64,000 nt of DNA. It comes from Zanthoxylum bungeanum. Taxonomy: Eukaryota; Streptophyta; Magnoliopsida; Sapindales; Rutaceae. This document shows positions 10,746-26,200 of this stretch, one piece after another (position 1 is the first letter of the stretch; every line of letters begins with the position of its first letter). The notes under the pieces were generated by a model. That model ran no database searches, was not told the origin of the DNA, and was given only the letters and a program-made list of their open reading frames with translations. The stretch covers positions 361,553 to 425,552 of the forward strand of contig SKCR01023729.1 in the NCBI GenBank assembly GCA_019454045.1, written 5' to 3'. A program made the position numbers and the translations under genes.

Positions 10746-12730
10746 TGACCGGCGTAATCACACGCGTATAACGCAAGCGCACATATCGTTCAAGTAGTAT
10801 AAAAAGTATCGATCACACGAGGACTTAAAATATTTTGTTATCAATTTATGAAGTTAAATATTTACAAATATCTAATGGATTGATTGTTTGATTGGGTGGT
10901 GACTTTAAAATTAAAACAAGTAAATAAAATTGCTTGAGAGTAGATTGAAGAAAATTCAATTTTATAAAACTATCCAGGGTTGTGAATCATTTTAATATCT
11001 TTTTAAAAGATGAAGTAGTTATTTTACGTTTGTGTAATATATTGGTTTATTAACCTGGAACACGAAATTAGGTAAAAACATTTTACAATGGTCAAATACA
11101 AATACCCAGTATAACCCGATTAATCATATTCCAATGTTAACCAAGTTATCTGAATTCATTAAGATTAAGTTCCAATTATGGCTACCCCCACCCGACAGGT
11201 ATATTCCTATCATGTAAGGAAATCTATTAAAGGATTATATATCCTCAAGAAAGTTCGTGGGCTATTGAGTCTAAGGTCTTTAACATATAATCTCTTTTCC
11301 AAGTTCATTTGCAGTTTACCAGTTCAATTTTATTAATGACCAGTTAATAAAAATCATTAGGATTAATGCTCAATAAATAAACATTTATATTACCCAAACT
11401 GTAATTTAACCCCTTATAAATCAGTGATATTGGATTTCATCACAACCCTAGATAACTGGCTTAGTTACGACACATATTTACGGATAGTAAAAACTTAAAT
11501 AAAAGAAAAGACATAAAGTAAATGCTGGAAATTAAATTACTGGAAAGCAAATGCTGGAAATTAAATTACTGGAAAGTAATTTACTGGAAAGTAAATGCTG
11601 AAAGTAAATAAAGTAAAAGTACAATAAAGAAAATGCTGAGGTAAAAGGATTCACTTTTATTACTACTATTTTAGATATCTCCCTTAATATAATATATTAA
11701 CTTTGCGTGATAATTACCAACCAGCCATATAGGCGATATCCTGATTAAGTCAAATTAATAATTAATTACCAACCGACCAACCAGGCAGTATCAATGCTTA
11801 ATCAGATTAAAACCAATTTATAATTAATTACCAACCGACCAATATGGCGGTATCCTCGTTAAGTCAAATTTTAAATAGTTATTATATTATAATTATGGGA
11901 GATTAATCTAAATAGCAATAATAAAAGTTTTGTTTTTTACCTCAGTAGGGTGAGTTACCTCCTCATTGCTTGAAAAGTAAAAACTGAAAAAGTAAAGAAA
12001 GGAAAGTATTGTGGGTAAAAGTAAATTAAGGAAAGTAAAAACTGAAAAGTAAAGAAAAAAAAGTGCGAAAACGGAAATTAATTATTGAAAGTTGTAAATA
12101 AACGAAAAAGATACAATCTTCTTAGTTATTCTTAAGGAATTTCAAAGAAGAAAGTGTGAATTTACAAATGAAATAGCTTGGTATTTATAAGCAAAATTTT
12201 GCCTCCACCCATTATTAATTGCTCCACTAATTGCTCCACCAAATCCATTATTAATTGCTATCATGTTTGGAGGGAGCTTGACTATTTTATTTTTGATTTT
12301 TTATTTATTTTTTTGGTTTGAAAAAGATTTTTATAATTACACATAATACACTTCCGGATGTTTCATCAATTTCAGTCATGAAATCTTCCGAATTCAAAAT
12401 TATTTTGTTCTTAAAAGTTGTATCTTTGAATCTTCTTTAATCTGGAAATTGCATCAGTTCAATCTGATATCGAAGTAAAACGTTATGCCCAAAATACGAC
12501 AGTTGCGCAAAACTGGAATTTCCGAAACTGCACTTCGTTAGAACGCCCTTTCAAGTTTCCAATTTTTCCCTTATTTGACCCACATTTCATCCTAAATGAT
12601 TTCATTGAGTCCCAATATTATTTTATCTGCAAAATAAAATAAAACACATCAAACGTTCATCAAACCCGAGAAATTAAATAAAATATTAAGTAAAAAGAGC
12701 GGTAAATATTGATATATTTTTCGCTCATCA
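10746..12730 (-). mobile_element. Element D 5' LTR (1,985 bp, Athila-like)
   Basis: In plus coordinates it begins TGACCGGCGTAA and ends GCTCATCA, the same termini as the LTRs at 32737, 38726 and 44732 and as the solo LTR. A minus-strand TATA box (TTATAAATA) lies at 12182-12190. A repeat of about 55 bp with ACCAACCGACCA and GGCGGTATCC recurs three times at 11714-11873, and a short tandem repeat (ctggaaa/taaatg type) lies at 11518-11610. The ORFs crossing it are chance frames. Confidence 0.85.
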
Positions 12731-14530
12731 CCCGTACGTAAATATCGTGTGGTCTTGAGGCGTTACATCTCAGTGTCCCCCAAGCCAAAAATCTGGAGCC
12801 GAGTGTGAGGATCTATGCTACCCTTCTAACTCAGAATCTGGGATCTAAGGACATTTGTCATCCCTAGTCCTGAACTGAGTGTGCACACGATATCTATGTC
12901 CGTCAATTCCATATTTGTTTGAAGTTACAATTGAGGTGGTTTTTTCCCCCATGCCTCGAAAATCATAAAACTCAAGTTCAAAAATCATTTCTTTCTAAAA
13001 ATATTTCTCAAAACATTCTCATTCAAACAGAATTGAAAGTAATCTTGGCTAACGCCCTAAGTGGTCAAAAGTAAGTCTTTATTCAAAAATATATAAGTAA
13101 ATACAGTTCGAGAGAATGGTCCACTCACTGATTTTTTTGGATCTGATTGGCATTACTTTACTTCGCCGAAGAAATTTGTAGTTTCTTCGATGATCTATAA
13201 TTGATAACTTAATTAGTATACAAGTCTTGAAATATGTCTTGAAACTATTATCACCATATTGCGTATCATGCTTGAGATATGACTTAATGCATGTAGATAC
13301 GCTGATATGAAACCCTAGAGTACCTTCTAACTCTCTAGTATGAAACTGGAATGGCTAAATTTGATTTTGAAAAACAAACCACGTGTGGCGATGCCGGAGG
13401 TTGTGCATCGTGACTCTTATTGGTTCAGACCTAAGGCATAAGTATTTTCTTGTTACGCGTCGCGATGCTGGGTGTTGAGCATCGCGACGCTTACATAATT
13501 AGACCCGAGGTAGAGAGCAACCTTATAATCCGTATCGCGACGCCAAGACATGAGCGCCGCAACGTCCATGCATCTAGAACCGAGGCAAAAAAGTCTTTCT
13601 TTGTTACGCGTTGCGACACAAGCCCATTGGCGTCACGACGCTCGCCCGATTTCAAGGCTATTCTCCACTTCTTCAATGACAAAGCCTAAGTAATTCCACT
13701 ACTACTATCTAAACTCCTACTCGGCTTGCCATAAACTATTTCATTTCACCGACCCAAACTCAATATCATTCATTCAAATATCATCAAATCTCAATATGCA
13801 ATTCCCTCATCTCATACATACACATAAAAACTTCATTTCGTGATATTACTATAAAGACACTTCCCATAGTGCATGCTAACAACACTTTCAAAGCCAATTG
13901 AGCCACTCTAAAATATAGGGCATACAAGGTGAGAATTTGGGGCTCTAGTTTCTTTGTCCAAACTGAAAAAATAATGAAAGAAATAGAGTTAGAAGCTTAC
14001 CTACTTGAAAAATGAGGTAGAGATTATCACCTGAACCTTCAAAAATGGTATTGAGAAATGATGAAATTTGAGAAAGAATTCTCTACGCTATTTACGTTTT
14101 TGATTTTGAGAGATGGATGATGAATAGTACTCTATTTATAGAGAAAAATGATGATTTTTATAATGAAATGAGTGGCCAAGATTGTGCCATATCACCTCAT
14201 TCTAAATCCACTCGAATTTACTGTAGTAGCCAGAGAAATCTCAGTTTTTGACTTGTTTCTGATTAGAATTTGGAAACATGTCTAACGCGAAAATTATAGG
14301 TTTTTTAAAGATATAAAGTTAATAAAAATCGGAGATTGTTTGAAAAACATATGGCCCTATTACCAAGGGTTTCTCGGAGTGGAATAGAAAATAAATTTTG
14401 TACCAGAACTGCAAAGGATTTACCGAAGGTCCGAAAAGTAATTCCTCAAACACATACATGTTTGAATATGATTTATATCATGTATTATATCATCCATAAC
14501 TTTGTAGTCATCAGGATTACTGGGGTGTTA
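12731..14530 (-). mobile_element. Old Ty3/gypsy (chromovirus-like) LTR fragment
   Basis: The right end reads TAACACCCCAG on the minus strand, like the TGTAACACCCC start of many plant chromovirus LTRs. A good minus-strand TATA box (CTATAAATAG) lies at 14132-14141, about 390 bp in. The stretch from 12768 to 13140 is non-coding and looks like the transcribed part of such an LTR. Element D abuts it at 12730, so the remainder would be left of D. No exact left end or TSD could be fixed. Assignment is by general resemblance. Confidence 0.5.
13385..13650. repeat. Degenerate GC-rich tandem repeat with GCGTCGCGACGC core
   Basis: Three to four diverged units of roughly 70-110 bp carry variants of the palindrome GCGTCGCGACGC (for example 13457-13466, 13483-13492 and 13534-13543). 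They stand out from the AT-rich surroundings. The 79-residue ORF across it is not supported as a gene. Confidence 0.55.
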
Positions 14531-14537
14531 TGGAAAT

Positions 14538-14738
14538 GAAGAAGAGCAGTGGAAGAGAAATGAAGAGATGCAACGACTAGAAGAATAGCAGCGAAAGAGA
14601 AATGAAGAGGTGCAGGATCTCAAACAAAAGATGGTAGAGATGGAACGCTATTTTTGGATGATGAGAAACTTGAGTTCACAGCCTTCCTTTTCAGGTCCAC
14701 CTCGTCATCCGACTTATCGAGCATATAGATATAGATGA
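14538..14738 (+). pseudogene. C-terminal fragment of a CACTA-type (En/Spm-like) transposon protein
   Basis: A 67-codon plus-strand frame with one internal stop encodes a charged coiled-coil (repeated KRNEEMQRLEE-type units) followed by MVEMERYFWMMRN and a Ser/Pro tail ending RAYRYR. This layout is familiar from the end of plant Ptta/En/Spm-type transposase genes. Subterminal-type repeats follow directly at 14890-15295, which fits a CACTA 3' end. The rest of the gene is missing; the gypsy LTR at 12731-14530 abuts it. The family call is by resemblance only. Confidence 0.45.
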
Positions 14739-14889
14739 TTAGATTATATGTATTTTCATGAAATTGAAATATTGTACTTTTAACCTTATAACATTATAAT
14801 AAACTTTTAAATTAACTATTTGTTTTTTATTTATTTTATAATTTAATTACAAATAATATTATTTAAAAATAAAAATTCTTTAAAAATTT

Positions 14890-15295
14890 TAAAAAAAAAA
14901 TAGAGCAATTTCGTCTCTATTAGATTTGGAAATTTTTGTTGCTAATTAGAAACAAAAATTATTTCGTTTCTAAATAAAGAAGGAATATCTATAGCAATTT
15001 CGTCTCTATTTAGCTACAGAATTTCCGTCACTAATTAGAAATAGAAATTATTCCATTTATAATTAGAAACGGAATATCCATAGTAATTTTGTGTCTATTT
15101 AGCAACAGAATTTCCGTCTTTAATTAGAAACGAAAATTATTTCATTTCTAATTAACTACGGAAATTCTGTAACAATTCCATCTTTATTTAGCTACGGAAT
15201 TTCCATCACTAAGTAGAAACAGAAATTAATCAGTATCAATTTCATCTCTACTTATATACAAATTTTTCATCGCTAATTAGTGACATAATAATTTC
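14890..15295. repeat. CACTA-like subterminal repeat array
   Basis: About five units of roughly 88 bp alternate between a TTTCGTCTCTATTTAGC-type and a GAATTTCCGTCACTAATTAG-type word, with starts near 14905, 15000, 15088, 15178 and 15244. Mixed direct and inverted short words of this kind are typical of CACTA subterminal regions. A terminal CACTA/TAGTG with 3-bp TSD was not found. Confidence 0.55.
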
Positions 15296-16044
15296 GGGTG
15301 AGTTATTGCACATTGCGGGTGCTACTGTCCACATCATGCATGATACGTGACTTGCTAACTTGTTCCTGAAAATGTGATTGATTTTAGATCGGAAGTAAAT
15401 TGGTCGAATTTTGCCCTAACGGGCTGTTTTTATACTACAATATACATTGGGTATTGCTACCTATTCATGTCATTTGGAAGGGAAAACCTAGACATTGAAC
15501 AAAGTTTATGCGCTACTAATGGCTTACCTACATGAATTGCTTTGGAGGAATCTATTACATATTCTCGAATAGGTATAGGCTGGACACCGTCAAAATGAAA
15601 TTTTCCTAACCAATACCTCTAAAAGGTATAGTAGTGCACATGTCGGGATTCTCGCTGTTTTGGGAAACTCTACCTCATGCTAATGGTGCTGAATTCTTAA
15701 GGTGATGGTTTTACAAATCATGGGGGAAACGTAGGTATTGGAGAATCTACAGCCGATGATGCTAAGGACTTGCTGGGTGTTTGTAAAGCTACACTGAATT
15801 CATGTGCTGCGATTGGGGATTTTACGGAGCTAAAGGTTTCCTGTCCTTTACAAACTGCCATATACTGCGCATGGGAAATACTATATATTCTTGCTATAGA
15901 AATGTTCTAATAAAGAAGCAAGGGGAAACTTACTTCAACTCGATAGGACCTGAAACGGTGATGCATTACAAACAAGAATCATGGACATACACCGCATGAA
16001 AAACACCATTACCCTACCGTTGTAGTCATAAACATCTAAACCAT
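15296..16044. other. Unassigned stretch
   Basis: No gene is supported. Short frames such as 15802-15999 lack recognisable motifs. The right end borders a minus-strand PBS at 16045-16056, so the adjacent sequence may be the start of the internal region of the element whose LTR follows; no Gag signature is visible in it. Confidence 0.5.
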
Positions 16045-16056
16045 ACTCTGATACCA
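16045..16056 (-). other. Primer-binding site (initiator tRNA-Met type)
   Basis: The minus-strand sequence TGGTATCAGAGT differs from the standard TGGTATCAGAGC at the last base only. It marks the junction between an LTR to the right and an internal region to the left, in minus orientation. Confidence 0.65.
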
Positions 16057-16248
16057 ACTTTATCATATCCCAATATATTTAGGACGTGACCGATAGGAGA
16101 CGACATAACCATCCCCTTAGCTTTTGACATAAATATGCAAAACTTGCATGCCCTATATGTATATGCATGAATGAACTTGTAAGATGTGGTTCTAATCCAA
16201 CAAATGAAGCGTGAAATCATGCATAACCTGTATATAATTTCCAACACA

Positions 16249-16651
16249 TCAATATATATATATAATAAAGGAGAATGGTGTTGGAGGAAAGAGAGTGTAT
16301 CCAACGGCTCTCTTTATATGGCTTAATTGACGACCCAGATCATTTCATTAGTAATTGGAGGAAATAGAGTGAATTGATTGATGGAAATGGTCAAAAATTT
16401 TCAAATTTTCAAATAAAAAAAATAGAAAGTTAAAATAAAATCATTTAAATCATTTAATTCTGTAACACCGTGTCGTAGGCACGGGCAAATACTGTAACAC
16501 CGTGCCGTAGGCACGGCCAAATACTGTAACACCGTGCCGTAAGCACATGCATCATTTAATTAAAAAAATAAAATCATTTAATTCTGTAACACCGTGCCGA
16601 AGGCACGAGCAAATACTGTAATACCCTACCGTAGGCACGGGCAAAAACTAA
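16249..16651 (+). mobile_element. Candidate short non-autonomous Helitron (403 bp)
   Basis: It begins TC after an A and ends CTAA before a T, as expected for Helitron insertion between A and T. Just before the end is a palindromic CCGTAGGCACGG-type word, and five copies of a 32-bp palindrome-bearing repeat fill 16461-16646. There is no coding capacity. The surrounding AT microsatellites make the exact ends uncertain. Confidence 0.4.
16461..16646. repeat. Palindromic 32-bp repeat, five copies
   Basis: The unit contains TAACACCGTGCCGTAGGCAC, whose GTGCC-GTA-GGCAC core is self-complementary. Copies begin near 16461, 16493, 16525, 16584 and 16617; the third and fourth are separated by AT-rich sequence. 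Confidence 0.8.
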
Positions 16652-19326
16652 TATATATATATATATATATATATTAATTAAGGTTTCATGCATTAAATTA
16701 TAGACACAAATCCGGCCTTATGGCCTATTACATGATATCTAACTATAGAACCATGATATACATCTCTATTAATTGTAGCAGGTCTCTATCTCCTTCGAGC
16801 CCGTACATCTGGAAACTAAAATTGAACTTGCACTGAAAGTGAAACTGTGGGGGTCAAATCTTTTGAAAGACGTGGTGAGTGAACGGTAATAGTGAAACTG
16901 AATAACATAAAATATTTTAGTTTGTATGGAAGACTGAAATGCAAAAAAAAAAAAAAAAATCTTTATACCTGAAACATAATAGTCTGAAAAAAATGTACTA
17001 TAAAAAATACACGTAAAGAATCATACTGTCATGAAAAGTCTCACCAGTGTCGTGGCTTGGGGGCGTGAAACCTACCTAGTCGGACCTAACACCACGTAGG
17101 CAGAGGAATATGAACATGCACATGCGTGAGCCTATGCAGGTGATCAGTGCCCCATGAGGCACTGTGAGCGAACCCCAGGACGCTAAACATGAGGCGGCGG
17201 CTCGATACTGGCGGTTGGAATATGTATTTCTAATACTTGTATAGATAAACTAAACACAACCGAATCATGTAATAGAAAATGAATCATATATCATAAGCTA
17301 AAAAAAAAAGTTAAACTCGTATGTCATTGCTAACTTGAAAAACTAAAGTAATAAATAAAAATAAGCAAGTATCAAAACTGAGTATTCATAATCATATAAC
17401 ATTGTAAATCTGAAAACATAATCAAAATCATATATAACTATCATGATGTAAAACAATTCATAACTGAAAACCGAAATCTTAAATCAGTACAACATATAAA
17501 ACATATATTGTATCGAAAACATTAGCATTCACTCACAATACTGGGAAAGATTCCTATGCCTAGAGCTGTCACATGGAACTTGATGGAATTCCATGCATCG
17601 AGTCTAAGAACAAAGAATGGAAGTAAGATTAGCTTCCTATAATGACATGGAAGTGCAAGATGTGTTTCCTAATGTTCTATGCTATTTGTGACACTGTAAG
17701 ATTAGTTAGTGATTCAGCATATAATTTGTTTTGGTACAGATTCTGCTTATAATTTCACTACACATGGTATCCAACATGGGCCATGTCCAAGAAGCTACAA
17801 GATTCACATTCCATTCAACATCATTAACATTCCAATATCAACTATTTTTATCAACAAACGATATGCGCACACATGCAACCACCAACCACACTTCTAACGA
17901 TGCCACGCATTATACTTTACTTACCATGCCAAAATTACCACTAACATTACATGCACATTCACGGCTACACACATGCATGCACAATCATCATCCACACTCT
18001 TAATGCCATAATAAGCATTGTCTAGAATGTTAGCTAGTCATGCATGCAACAACATCATGCTTCCTTCATCCTCTTCACTCGGCCATGACCCTCCACAACT
18101 ATGTTCATGCTACATTCACCAACACCCACACACGGCCATAACACTTACACCTATACTTTCAATAGCTCACGGCCACACATCCATGCATACACATCATTGC
18201 CATCACAAGACATTTATCACATTATTCATGGTACCATCAAACACAACATCATCACCATGTCATCTAGTAAAACTCCCGGCCACAACCAAACTTTTTCTTC
18301 TCCATGATGCACTTACCAAAACAGCAATGAAGCCCTCACTCTAAATACTAAACACATCAATTAAAACATCACCAAATCAATAAAATCTAGCTCTCTCTAG
18401 CTCAACCCCACTAGTTTCGGTCATGGCTAAGACATTAACAAACTTGACCATCAACAACAATTATAATGCATATTCTATGGTATCCATCTCCCAAAAACAC
18501 AAAAACCAACCCTCCCCCTCTTCCCTTAGCCGTTTAATTCGTCCAAAACAAACTCATTCCAAAGCTTCACCAGCAAAATCAAAGTGAGGCATAAACTATG
18601 TTATATCATTCCCAGAAGCATAAATAGACACTCTAACAAATCCAAATCATGCTAAATGCATCAAATTAAGTCTAGGTCATCATGGGTATCGAAAATGATA
18701 AGAAAAATTCATGCAAAATTCGAAGTTTAATAAAAGGAATAAGGGCGAGACTTACTTGATTGGATGTAGCTTGAGGATGTCACAAAACTTGCTCTTGATG
18801 GGTTGGCTTTGGACGTGAATTTGGAGAAGCAAAATTTGGTGGGAGAGGCTAGAAATTTCGTGAATGGTGGGCTGAAGAAGAAAAAATACAGAGGCTGTTT
18901 ATATTGAAAGAGGAGATTTTTAAAGATAAATTATTATTTTATATTTTGTCACATGTTAAAAATGCAACACTAAATATTCCCATAACTGCACTATACCAGC
19001 AAGAAAATATATATTTTGGACTTGATTCTGTTCTATATTTTGAAAAATATTCAACATAAAAGTTGTAGAGCTTTGTGTAATATTTTCGATCAGATAAAGA
19101 TCACTGAAATCGGACATCGGTAGCTTAAGTTATAACTAAAATACCAAAGGTCATCTGAAAGTGATTGAAAAATTAAATACATATTGTAATCGCTAAAATT
19201 TCGCCGGAAATGTGAAAAATATTTTCGCGATCACAAATACACTCATAGGTGATTTTATGTTAAATAATATGTGACGTATGTATAATATGATTGTTGATAT
19301 CATGTTGCGGTAACCGGGTTGTTACA

Positions 19327-19776
19327 TACAAATAACGAAAGCTAATATGCATCCGCAAAATATAAAATAAGCGGCACACAAAAAGAGTAAACACTAGAAG
19401 AAAAACAAGACAATCAGATATGAGAAATATGTATTTTGTTGGTATTCATTCAATCATTACAAAGCTTGTGCTTGAATTGTCACATCCCCACACGCCTAAG
19501 ATATACGATCATACTCGTTACAAATGATCTTGTACAAGCTTGAATTGGTGGCTCGTTGCACTAAATATGCTATCAATCAACGACATATAAACAAAATCCT
19601 TAACAGAACAAACACATAACAAAGGATATTTTATTACAATATACATGAAAATTCATGCCAAATATCCTTAAAAAGCAGAAATTATGTAGCAATCAAATCC
19701 CATTAATGAAGGTTTAGTAAAAGAAACTTTGGACTGCCTCACACTCATTCACAAAATAAAAAAAAAAATGTATCTA
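19327..19776. other. 3' flank of the BBE-like gene
   Basis: This is AT-rich and without a supported gene. It includes the likely 3' untranslated region of the minus-strand BBE-like gene. A poly-A run at about 19757-19767 lies just past the stop codon. Confidence 0.5.
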
Positions 19777-23016
<3,240 letters not shown>

Positions 23017-25642
23017 TGTTGGGGTTGGTGCTAAGAGCGCAAATCCAGACCGTATTTATGTCTGATTCATGAATACGAACATCCCCTTATTCCATAATAT
23101 TGCTTATTTATGGTTGCACCTCTTGTTCTTATATACGTATTCGATCTGATTACGATTAGATTGAAACTAAATGTGGTTTAGTGATATGTATATATTAGAC
23201 AAAGGCCCGATAATATATAATGCAGTACACAGTTACAAAGTTAGTTTGTAATTGACATTGGGAAGTGTCACTGCTATATGAATATTATCAAACATAGTTC
23301 CTGGTCAAGATTTGCTAACACGGGTCGGTTAGTCAAATCCGTTGAGACCAGTACATGTCGTATATCGAGACTTGGTCCGATGGTTTATCCCAATAAACCA
23401 TGAGTCTGGAGAGACTCGTATAGACGTGTAGGTGTTTATAGTGTATAAACACTGAACGGCTCACCGAAGATTCTTAATGGATGGTACACCAACGTGAATA
23501 AGAATCTTCTCGGGTTGAGTAGCATAGTGGTCCTTCGACTTGAGATACCACTGTGGATGTATGAGACATCCTCCACACTTAGATGGTAGTCACGTCACCG
23601 ATCTATTTAGATCAGACCTCCGCCTGTTCGTTGGGTGTGGATCGATCCTCAGGATATCATGTGTGTGTCAAGATAGAATCCGTCAGTTCTGTGTACAGAG
23701 CATAGGTAGTCCATATATATTTAGCAGTCTATTAAATATGTGGCCACAGTATACATCGGAAGTAAGTTCCGAGTGTTATTTAAAGATTGCTAATAGATAC
23801 GTCGACGAGATAATACCTATAGAGATTTGACGTTCACATCTATATCTCTGGGATTATCTGGATACATGTGACGGAGGGATTATACGTATGCAATGACCTC
23901 GACCTGTATGATTCAGCTAGTTTATCTGTGATCGTCATAATCTACGGGTGGATAGATTATGGACATGAAATTGGATTTTGTGACGGATATACCTGAATCT
24001 AGAGAGTCTCAATAATGAAACATACTCGTAGAGCACTAGAGCAACATTTATGAATAATGATGGTTATTTATAAATCGTTTAATCGTTAAACGAAAAATAC
24101 ATGTGAACGGGCCGAACCGTCATTTCCTAATTAATATGTATTTGTATTTAATATATGATATTATTAAATACACATTAATAAATAGTCAAATAAAGGTATT
24201 TGACATATATCAACAATATATGTATTTGAGATATTTAAAGTAAATATAATACATATATTTGATATATTTGTATTTAATTAATTATTTAACTATTTAATTG
24301 TTAAATGATTAATATAATTAAAATATAAATATATCACCAAATGATAAAGTTAGGAAGTGATTATAAGTTGCAATTGTTGACTTATACATTAAAGGAAAAA
24401 GGTTGTCAAATTGATTTTGACTTCTTAAGATATTTTTTCAAATTATTTGAAAAATAAAAATGTCTTTTTCCTTATTTTTCCTTTAAATTCGGCCAATCAC
24501 CTTAAATATAAGAGTTATATTTTTCTTAGTTGCATTTTTTGACTTAATATAAATATCTATAAAGTGTTATTTAGATATTTTATCAAGTTGATTTCATGAA
24601 ATTCAAATGAAATTGAAATTAATATTTCTTGTATATGCCTTTGCCAAATTCGGCGAAGGCCTTTGTGATGCAAGTATATATTGTTTTTCATTTCATTTGG
24701 TCTCTAACCTAATACACTTTAAAAAAAAACTTCATTAAAGGAAGGCAAATAATGCTAGAGAGAAAAGAAAGAAAAATCAAGAAAAGCTTGGAAAATATTA
24801 AGTATTTCCAACCTTCCATTAGAGAGTAATTTGTTCCTCTTGTTGTGGGAAACATCTTGTGATGTTCTTGAGTTTTTCTATTCTTTATTCTTTGTGTTTT
24901 TGATGGATAAAATTTTTGTGAAAGTGTTGAGCATGTATAATGGAGAAAGCTTGTGACTAGTGTAGTTATAAGTATTCTTTTATGGTTTTGGAAACCTTGT
25001 TGCTAATCTAGAGTTGTTGACCCACTCTTAGATGACCTAGATTTGATCTTGAGTTGTTTCATTGTGTTGATACTTTGATTGGATGGAAGAAAGATGATTG
25101 AAGTGTTGGATTTAACCAATTGGGTCTAATTTGTCTAATTTGATGAAATTGAAAAATTAGGGTTCATGACCAATTCCAAATTTGGGGCTTTTCATATATG
25201 TTGTGTATTTGTGTGTTTATATGATGCATATAAAGTTTCATGTTCATTGGATTACATCTTGATGTGTTTTGATGCATGAAATGACAAAGTGCACAAAATG
25301 ACACTAATGTAGTGCATTCGGCCAAGGATGGACTTTTGGGGATTTTTGGTGCTTTTGGTGTTTTGATGTTTTGAACATGCTAAGTTCATCTTAGAAATGA
25401 TTTAGAATCATTCAAAATTGATTAGATCAATTTCGGACTAAAATGGACAAAATACCAATATAAGGGCAATTTGGTAAATTCACTTAGATATGATTTATTT
25501 GAATTTTATTTCATAATTTGATTATTGGATAATTAAATAAATATGTTTATTTAATTAATCCGAGAAAAAGTTTTGAAATCGGAAAATACGATTTTCCACC
25601 GCTTCCGCTGCGTTACCGGATTTAGCCCCTAAAACCCCTACA
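23017..25642 (+). mobile_element. Element B 5' LTR (2,626 bp)
   Basis: It starts TGTTGGGGTTGG and ends AACCCCTACA, three bases before a PBS. It is highly similar to 29758-31094 plus 47455-48726 and is the same family as E's LTR in opposite orientation. A perfect 9-bp hairpin (GTGTTTATA/TATAAACAC) lies at 23432-23452. A 96-residue ORF appears in both LTRs only because they are copies of one another. Confidence 0.92.
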
Positions 25643-25645
25643 AAA

Positions 25646-25657
25646 TGGTATCAGAGC
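25646..25657 (+). other. Primer-binding site of element B
   Basis: TGGTATCAGAGC, the complement of the plant initiator tRNA-Met 3' end, lies three bases after the LTR. This assigns B to the Copia type. Confidence 0.92.
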
Positions 25658-25882
25658 GAGTCTGATTCTAGGCCTCTATAAATGATTAACGTATTTTATT
25701 CAATGTTTAATCATGTTTTCTTGACTTTATACATGCATGTTATAATCTAATTTGATTAGATTTAGGGTGTATGACACTTAATGGAATATCCCCGCTTAAT
25801 AAGGTTTTAAAGTAACTAGTATTTGGAATACTTGTTTCTTGGTCCGTCTTGTCAATACAGTTTATAAATATCTTTTCGTTGA

Positions 25883-26200
25883 CTACATCCGAGACCGTGC
25901 CTCTGTTGTGAGGGTGTAGCTGATAGAAATTTATTTATGCCGAATGTATATTAGATACTAGATAAATTCAAACGAAAGCGGAATCCTGAACTTGCCCTAG
26001 CTGTCAGGGTTACGCAAGTAACTTGAGTTTATCATTGACAAGTTTAACCTTGGTACGTCTCCTTGTGGGCCTGCTTTCGCAGCGACAATGAGAAACGGCC
26101 AGGACCGGAACCTTGGAGTCACTAGTGAGTGATTGACAATTAGTTGTCTACCTGTAAATATACGTCGGCGAGACCGTGCCTCTGCTGTGAGTCGAAATAT
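25883..26200 (+). repeat. Array of four leader stem-loops in element B
   Basis: The loops carry variants of CGTGCC-x-GCTGT. Stems are CTACATCC/GGGTGTAG (25883-25890 with 25912-25919, one G-T pair), ATCCTGA/TCAGGGT (25983-25989 with 26004-26010), TTGT/ACAA plus TCTC/GAGA around 26058-26093, and TCGGC/GTCGA (26165-26169 with 26191-26195). The array is homologous to that of E at 52511-52823. Confidence 0.7.

Larger units (their letters stand above)
16057..19326 (-). mobile_element. Chromovirus-like (Tekay/Del-type) LTR, probably 5' LTR of a truncated element
   Basis: The right end at 19326 reads TGTAACAACCCGGTTACC on the minus strand, a typical start for plant Tekay/Del-type LTRs. A TATA-like AATATAAAC lies at 18898-18905, 420 bp in. 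The left end is set by the PBS. A candidate Helitron (16249-16651) interrupts it. No coding region is supported; the C-rich ORFs at 17709-18344 are not genes. The left LTR end lacks a clear CA, so the boundary is approximate. Confidence 0.5.

Noticed and set aside
15296..15999. Possible gene fragment with short plus-strand frames
   Set aside because: No frame gives recognisable domain blocks, and frames are short and broken; left as unassigned.
16461..16646. Regularly spaced palindromic repeats resembling a CRISPR array
   Set aside because: The context is a plant nuclear transposon; units are contiguous with no variable spacers and there are no cas genes.
17709..18344. Overlapping plus-strand ORFs of 62-108 residues rich in His, Thr and Pro
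   Set aside because: They lie in a C-rich part of a chromovirus-like LTR, overlap each other in different frames, and show no known motif.
23540..23830. 96-residue ORF repeated at 30281-30571 with few changes
   Set aside because: Both are the same place in the two LTRs of element B, so similarity reflects LTR duplication, not selection on a protein. No protein motif is seen.
25628..25642. Telomere-like CCCCTAAAACCCCTA at the end of element B LTRs
   Set aside because: Only two irregular units, present at both LTR ends of B; it is the LTR terminus, not a telomeric repeat (TTTAGGG).
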